Below, piece by piece: positions 63,272-64,000 of a stretch of 64,000 bases of DNA. This DNA comes from an uncultured Flavobacteriales bacterium (GTDB lineage Bacteria > Bacteroidota > Bacteroidia > Flavobacteriales_D > Sanyastnellaceae). The notes under the pieces are model-generated. The model saw only the letters and a list, made by a program, of their open reading frames with translations. It had not been told where the DNA came from and ran no database searches. How positions within the stretch are numbered: the first letter of the stretch is position 1; each line of letters opens with the position of its first letter. Both the position numbers and the translations under genes were made by a program. The DNA lies in the NCBI GenBank assembly GCA_943787435.1, contig CALSMK010000007.1, positions 18,098-82,097 on the forward strand, read 5' to 3'.

Positions 63272-64000
63272 TCAATCTGGAGCACAAGCTTCGCCAAACA
63301 TCCCGAGCAATTCCAAGATGTCTTCGACGCCCACAACGCCATCGCCCGTCACGTCCTCAGAACAAGAAGCATTTTCCAAAACACACTGCTGAAGGCAACC
63401 GACCATGCCGTGCCTTCCCCACACAGTCCATCATAAGTGCAAGACCCATCGTCGGTGACCGCCAAAGGGTTGTAATTGTCGGCAATCGAAACGGTACACC
63501 CCACTTGAATCCAAGGGACCAATCCACCTCACGCTCACCGAAAAAAACCCATTCAACCAGGACCACTCAAAAGACGTCGCCTGACCCAGCACCACCACCA
63601 CAGCGCTGTCCAAGGGCTGTCCATTCAAAGTCAGACTGGTCCATTTGGGCGGAGCAGAAAGCAACAACTCGACAGAGTCCCCCGACAAAACTTCACCCAA
63701 AGAAATCGAAATCTTCCTGTTGCTCTACGAACCGATAGGCACTGTCTGCAACCAAATCATACACAACAGTGCGGTCACCATTGGGCCAAAAAAGCTCGAG
63801 AGAATCCGCCGCTTGCAGTGCCAAGACCAAAAAACTGAGTCGCGCTGTGCTGAACATACAAATCCTCCCCGGCACGAAGCGTGCGCATCTGAGGGTGGCC
63901 TCCGGCATGGAGCACCATCCGCGTTCCAATGGCCTCTGAATTGGAAAACGAACCGCACACCCCAACCGTGAGTGCATGGTGGTCCGCTTGTTCTGTCCCG
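63272..64000 (-). CDS. ASPIC/UnbV domain protein with dockerin-like C-terminus, partial and frameshifted
   Basis: The gene enters from beyond base 64000. Fragments on the minus strand read GTRMVLHAGGHPQMRTLRAG, then FGLGTASG and ADSLELFWPNGDRTVVYDL: the ASPIC/UnbV domain that ends FG-GAP/VCBS repeat proteins. A beta domain follows (SGDSVELLLSAPPKWTSLTLNG, FEWSWLNGFFSVSVRW). VGCTVSIADNYNPLAVTDDGSC is the GCT repeat seen in the FISUMP proteins. The end, CSEDVTGDGVVGVEDILELLG then MFGEACAPD, is dockerin-like, before TGA at 63272-63274. Frame breaks occur near 63700 and 63415. Probably a large secreted surface protein; function unknown. Confidence 0.72.

Noticed and set aside
1..64000. tRNA genes, complete insertion sequences, prophage genes
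   Set aside because: Scanned for by eye (T-loop motifs, transposase motifs, terminal repeats, phage structural proteins); none convincing. A computed search could still reveal a missed tRNA.

Overview
The window looks like a chromosomal segment of a member of the Bacteroidota, most likely a marine Flavobacteriales-type organism with a moderately high GC content. Several independent signs agree. There are secreted proteins with C-terminal type IX secretion (T9SS) sorting domains. Promoters fit the Bacteroidota TTTG / TAnnTTTG pattern (gyrA, ilvE, pruA, rnpB) and start codons mostly lack Shine-Dalgarno sequences. Ribosomal protein S1 carries long acidic/basic tails. Families largely confined to this phylum are present (DUF5723, DUF6913-like, FISUMP proteins), as is the gene order clpC / gyrA / TPR protein. 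No tRNA, complete IS element, prophage or CRISPR array was found.

Layout. 1-7.7 kb: a truncated thioredoxin-type lipoprotein-like gene, an SDR/alpha-beta hydrolase pair, a T9SS protein, DUF2797, YqgE, and an M14 peptidase overlapping a second alpha-beta hydrolase. 7.7-12.5 kb: a tightly overlapping operon of a small secreted protein, a GH92 alpha-mannosidase and a class III aminotransferase. 12.6-15.8 kb: paaZ coupled to an S41-type protease gene. 15.9-17.6 kb: a T9SS protein followed by about 0.7 kb without a convincing gene, containing inverted repeats and a dif-like 11-6-11 site. 17.6-24.5 kb: TPR protein, gyrA, clpC and a DivIC/FtsB-like gene. 24.6-31.1 kb: an NTF2-like lipoprotein, ychF, a split transketolase whose two subunit genes are separated by a VWA-domain gene, then dapA with its partner. 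31.2-35.3 kb: msrA, a DUF5723 outer-membrane protein, ilvE and an orphan LuxR-type response regulator. 35.3-39 kb: pyrR-pyrB-STAS-T9SS protein-rnz, all on the minus strand. 39-47.3 kb: rpsA and a giant TPR/PD40/SPOR protein. 47.4-64 kb: pruA, a disrupted AT-hook/histone-like gene, the RNase P RNA gene, an M28-PDZ peptidase, a PD40 lipoprotein, an RluE-like pseudouridine synthase, two paralogous FISUMP proteins around a GH109-like gene, a FadH-like reductase, and the end of an ASPIC/UnbV protein.

Quality change along the window. From 1 to about 40 kb the reading frames are almost all intact. rpsA (39-41.6 kb) is interrupted, and from about 48.6 kb to the end nearly every gene carries one or more 1-2 base indels, many in homopolymers. 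The frames can be joined by eye into full-length proteins, so these are annotated as single interrupted genes. Sequencing or assembly error is the simplest explanation, especially because rpsA is essential, but real decay cannot be excluded.

How the genes fit together. Housekeeping functions (DNA gyrase, Clp chaperone, S1, RNase P and RNase Z, transketolase, pyrimidine, lysine and branched-chain amino acid synthesis) are interleaved with secreted and surface proteins for polymer and protein breakdown (GH92, GH109, M14, M28, S41) and with large secreted repeat proteins that share the same small motifs: a dockerin-like NPDxNxD stretch and a GCTxxxAxNYxPxAxxDDGSC stretch.
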